Shown piece by piece: positions 61,887 to 64,000 of a stretch of DNA of 64,000 nt. This DNA is from Nitratireductor thuwali (GTDB taxonomy: Bacteria > Pseudomonadota > Alphaproteobacteria > Rhizobiales > Rhizobiaceae), in contig NZ_CP030941.1 in NCBI RefSeq assembly GCF_036621415.1, positions 2,850,001 to 2,914,000 of the forward strand. Reading direction: 5' to 3'. A program made the translations under genes and the position numbers. The first letter of the stretch is position 1. The number at the start of each line of letters is the position of its first letter. Below the pieces are notes generated by a model that had not been told where the DNA came from, did no database searches, and saw only the letters and a program-made list of their open reading frames with translations.

Positions 61887-62084
61887 GGGACACCGGGCCT
61901 GCTTCTCCCTTCGGCCCGATATGAGAACCATGTTTTCCTGGTATTTCGTTTGCACGCCTCAGACGTCCAAGCTTCCAGAGGTTCAAGCTGCTTGCGACGG
62001 CTGCAGGATGAAATCGTTTGCACCGCAAATGAAGCCAGGTGGCAAGAAGCCGGGCGACGGCACGTAGCCGCCGCCTTCTGAAAA

Positions 62085-62492
62085 TCACTCAGCTGCGATG
62101 GCGCCGGAGGCCATTCTTGCCGCCGGTTCCTTGGAATAGACGATGACCGCGAACATGAGCACGCCGGCAGCGCTAACGAGTGAACTCAACGCGACGAGCG
62201 GCTCAATTGCAGCATAGCCGAGAAGTAGAAGGTATAGTGACGGCACCATCACTGCGACACCTGCCGTATAAACCCAGTACTGAAGGTTCGCGAGCCTGGT
62301 TTGGGCCTTGGCAGGGTTGAGGGCATAGTAGCCGCCGAAGATTGCCATCGTCGCCCAGCCCAAAAGGTTTGCATGGGCGTGGGCGCCGATGACGTTGTGG
62401 GTGCCGGAGATGGCCATCTGCAAGCCCATGGCAATTCCGATGATGAGAAACACGACTGCAGTTCTGAAGAAGAGTGTAGCCAGGTGTGGCAT
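62085..62492 (-). CDS. Small membrane protein resembling heme-copper oxidase subunit I helices
   Basis: A 135-aa protein with four hydrophobic helices. The segment GTHNVIGAHAHANLLGWATMAIFGGYYAL carries His-x-His-x-Asn-Leu-Leu-Gly, as in the short cbb3-subunit-I-like membrane proteins. It is too short to bind the full heme-copper centre. Role unknown; heme or metal binding is possible. Confidence 0.75.
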   Translation of the reverse strand: MPHLATLFFRTAVVFLIIGIAMGLQMAISGTHNVIGAHAHANLLGWATMAIFGGYYALNPAKAQTRLANLQYWVYTAGVAVMVPSLYLLLLGYAAIEPLVALSSLVSAAGVLMFAVIVYSKEPAARMASGAIAAE

Positions 62493-62628
62493 TGTAGTTC
62501 CCCAGGAAAAGAACTCGCCCTCCCGGCGAGCGCACCATTATACACCCGAAGAACTCCTCCAGTAAGCGGTAACTCGACAGCGAGGCAAAGCACCTTCCGC
62601 AGGGCCCAACGCGTGCGTGCCGAGGCAG

Positions 62629-62886
62629 CTAGCCCCGTTCACAGCCTATTCCATCATTGTCGCGATCAAGGCCGTATTCATCCTGTCCTATGACGCTGAC
62701 CGGTCCCTCGACATATTCTGGTCCGTTGCCGCTACCACCGGCGCAATCGACGTCACTGGCAATCGGCACGCATGGGTCGTAACTCGGATGGCATTCCTGC
62801 GTGAGCGAAGGCGCCAAGGTCGTCGGGATAATTGCGAGTGCCACAATTGCTCCGAGCGAAATGCGTCGGAGGATCGACTGGGTCAT
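62629..62886 (-). CDS. Excalibur calcium-binding domain protein, exported
   Basis: An 85-aa product with a signal peptide (ISLGAIVALAIIPTTLAPS) and a C-terminal excalibur domain: DVDCAGGSGNGPEY then YGLDRDNDGIGCE, whose DxDxDGxxCE core resembles an EF-loop. ATG 62886 is preferred over the upstream TTG. It acts outside the cell or in the periplasm; function unknown. Confidence 0.85.
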   Translation of the reverse strand: MTQSILRRISLGAIVALAIIPTTLAPSLTQECHPSYDPCVPIASDVDCAGGSGNGPEYVEGPVSVIGQDEYGLDRDNDGIGCERG

Positions 62887-62904
62887 GAGGGCCAATGGCG
62901 AATT

Positions 62905-63096
62905 TTAGCGCCTTTTCTTGTAGTGCTCTGCTGCCTCGTTGGCCTTCTCCCGATTTGGGCCGTGGCGCTCAATGATATCTTTGGCCTTTTCAAGCGAGAG
63001 GTCATGCTTCTTTCGGAAATAGCTGACTTCATACGGCTGTTCGAGAGCGACCCTTGCGCGATCTCGTGGTCCCCTCTTACTTTTGTCGTCTGCCAT
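62905..63096 (-). CDS. DUF3606 family small protein
   Basis: A 63-aa basic protein: YEVSYFRKKHDLSLEKAKDIIERHGPNREKANEAAE is the DUF3606 signature, a two-helix motif common in rhizobia. GGAGGAG precedes ATG 63096. Function unknown. Confidence 0.88.
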   Translation of the reverse strand: MADDKSKRGPRDRARVALEQPYEVSYFRKKHDLSLEKAKDIIERHGPNREKANEAAEHYKKRR

Positions 63097-63179
63097 TAAA
63101 CTCTCCTCCAAGAACGGCTTGAAGAGTATCAACCGTGACGCTCACCGACAAGCAGCGCCGCCCCATCGGCAGCGCTCGG

Positions 63180-63419
63180 CTATGGCAGATCGTAGGAAGT
63201 CACCAGCGGTGGAAGACCATATCGCGCCCGGATCTTTGCCCGCTCCAGCGATTGCCGCCTGACCGAAACGGGATGGTCTTTAACCACCTGTAGAAACGTC
63301 CTCGAAATTTGAAACTCGCCGCACTCGGGGCAACTGATTTCTAGAAAGTCGCCAGTGGTGGCATCGGCCTGCTTTGCCGCTCCGTCGCAGATCGGGCAGT
63401 TCGTCTGTGTTTTGTTCAT
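63180..63419 (-). CDS. Small zinc-ribbon-like protein
   Basis: A 79-aa protein with two CxxC knuckles (NCPICDGA at about 7 and ISCPECGEF at about 28) then a helical, basic tail (SVRRQSLERAKIRARYG). Likely one zinc ion and possibly nucleic-acid binding. GGGATGG upstream of ATG 63419 supports the start; longer in-frame starts exist. Confidence 0.65.
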   Translation of the reverse strand: MNKTQTNCPICDGAAKQADATTGDFLEISCPECGEFQISRTFLQVVKDHPVSVRRQSLERAKIRARYGLPPLVTSYDLP

Positions 63420-63456
63420 TCCATCCCTATCGTGTTGCGCGTGAGCAGTATCAGCC

Positions 63457-63903
63457 ATGTCCTTGACCGACAACCTGCGCCGCACGCATGACGCCCGGCC
63501 GCATCGCCACCTCTACCGCGACATGCGCTGGCGCGGACAGCACGGCATAAGGCTACAGGCCCTCATTCGGGACCGCTTCACCTGCCAGCGCTGCGGCTGC
63601 ATGCTGGTGACGGGCAAGCCGAACCACCCCCGCGCCGCCACGGTCAACCACAAGATCCCGCACAAGGGCGACGAACGGCTATTCTTCAACCTGGCCAACA
63701 CCGAGAGCGTCTGCAAGACCTGCCACGACGGTCGCATCCAGCGTGAGGAAGAACGCGGGCATCTGGTTGGCAGTGATGAAACGGGCAGGCCGGTGGATCC
63801 GGAGCATCCGTGGAGCAGGGACTGCAACCAAAACCAACCGCGCCTGCGCGAAAGCACCGGATCAGGCACTTCCTGCTGTTTCATGACCCGCGGCCGCTGC
63901 CGT
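63457..63903 (+). CDS. HNH endonuclease, C terminus uncertain
   Basis: ATG 63457 opens MSLTDNLRRTHDARPHRHLYRD. The HNH core follows: RDRFTCQRCGCMLV (first zinc knuckle), HPRAATVNHKIPHKGD (His of the first H), FNLANTESVCKTCHDGRI (Asn and last His with the second knuckle). Phage-type HNH nucleases look like this. After HPWSRD (about 63820) the frame stays open to the window end, but the neighbouring frame ends at about 63903 (KHRIRHFLLFHDPRPLP), so a frameshift or a long tail is possible; the end given is that of the alternative frame. Confidence 0.7.
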
Positions 63904-63937
63904 AGCACGACGGTTCCAGCGGCGACTGGATGCGAGG

Positions 63938-64000
63938 CTAAAAGACGAAAAAGTAGAGCAGGATTATCACCACGAGGGGAACACCCAACAGCCATAGGAT
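63938..64000 (-). CDS. 3' end of a small membrane protein, cut by the window edge
   Basis: The minus strand from 64000 reads ILWLLGVPLVVIILLYFFVF and stops at TAG 63940-63938, a single hydrophobic helix typical of short envelope proteins. The 5' end lies outside the window. Confidence 0.55.
   Translation of the reverse strand: MLWLLGVPLVVIILLYFFVF

Noticed and set aside
61921..62067. 48-codon plus-strand frame after the LysR gene
   Set aside because: A CDGC motif and lysine-rich tail are visible, but there is no ribosome site or family support.
63180..64000. Prophage edge
   Set aside because: A single HNH nuclease and a zinc-ribbon protein are not enough; no terminase, portal or integrase gene is visible.
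1..64000. tRNA or rRNA genes
   Set aside because: No cloverleaf-like sequence or rRNA-like stretch was noticed by eye; a covariance-model scan would be needed to exclude them.

Overview
The window looks like chromosomal DNA of a high-GC alphaproteobacterium. The gene families (TRAP and polyamine-type ABC transporters, PrtD/HlyD type I secretion, DUF3606, DUF899, a LigD remnant, a single-domain BTLCP protease) point to Hyphomicrobiales, perhaps a Mesorhizobium/Phyllobacteriaceae-like genome. This is inferred from gene content only; there is no rRNA or other marker gene in the window.

Layout. 1-2.3 kb: a DUF1905 protein, two VOC proteins and an ECF-like sigma factor. 2.6-8.6 kb: a divergent catabolic unit (LysR regulator; CaiB/BaiF CoA-transferase, HMG-CoA-lyase-like enzyme, TRAP transporter PQM) fit for taking up, CoA-activating and cleaving a branched dicarboxylate. 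8.7-23.7 kb: two type I secretion loci facing each other. The plus-strand locus has a frameshifted CAP-domain substrate, an ABC exporter and an HlyD adaptor. The minus-strand locus has an extremely acidic repeat protein, a 682-aa repeat protein, an ABC exporter with an approximately 285-residue disordered N-terminal extension, an HlyD adaptor and an acetyltransferase-TPR fusion. The minus-strand locus is the best candidate for an undescribed system. 23.7-33.7 kb: a gene-poor stretch with an IS5-type transposase remnant, a glycine-repeat secreted protein, a BTLCP lipoprotein, a PRC-barrel repeat protein, a penicillin-binding-type carboxypeptidase with a nuclease-fold partner, and several decayed genes.

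33.7-48.6 kb: a MATE exporter; a polyamine-type ABC importer next to an opine-dehydrogenase-family enzyme; a deletion scar joining the 3' halves of an aminotransferase and an Lrp regulator; two AhpD/CMD-type proteins, a flavin monooxygenase and a His-tailed MFS exporter; then a decayed class V aminotransferase and an intact IS21-family element. 49-58 kb: TetR with a BBE-type flavoprotein, a GNAT enzyme, an L,D-transpeptidase lacking its usual catalytic histidine, a LigD ligase remnant, a GSU2403-type nucleotidyltransferase behind two tandem palindromic operators, an NmrA-like reductase and an EamA exporter. 58-64 kb: VOC; a LysR-controlled operon of FMN reductase, DUF6506 protein and arylamine N-acetyltransferase; small proteins; and an HNH endonuclease at the right edge.

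About a dozen genes are broken by single-base indels, nonsense codons or deletions. Some may be sequence errors; others (the aminotransferase/Lrp fusion, the IS21 flanks, LigD, the class V aminotransferase) are clear decay. Transcription units are mostly short and tightly packed (several ATGA overlaps). Three stem-loops separate a presumably abundant product (secreted protein or solute-binding protein) from its transport machinery.
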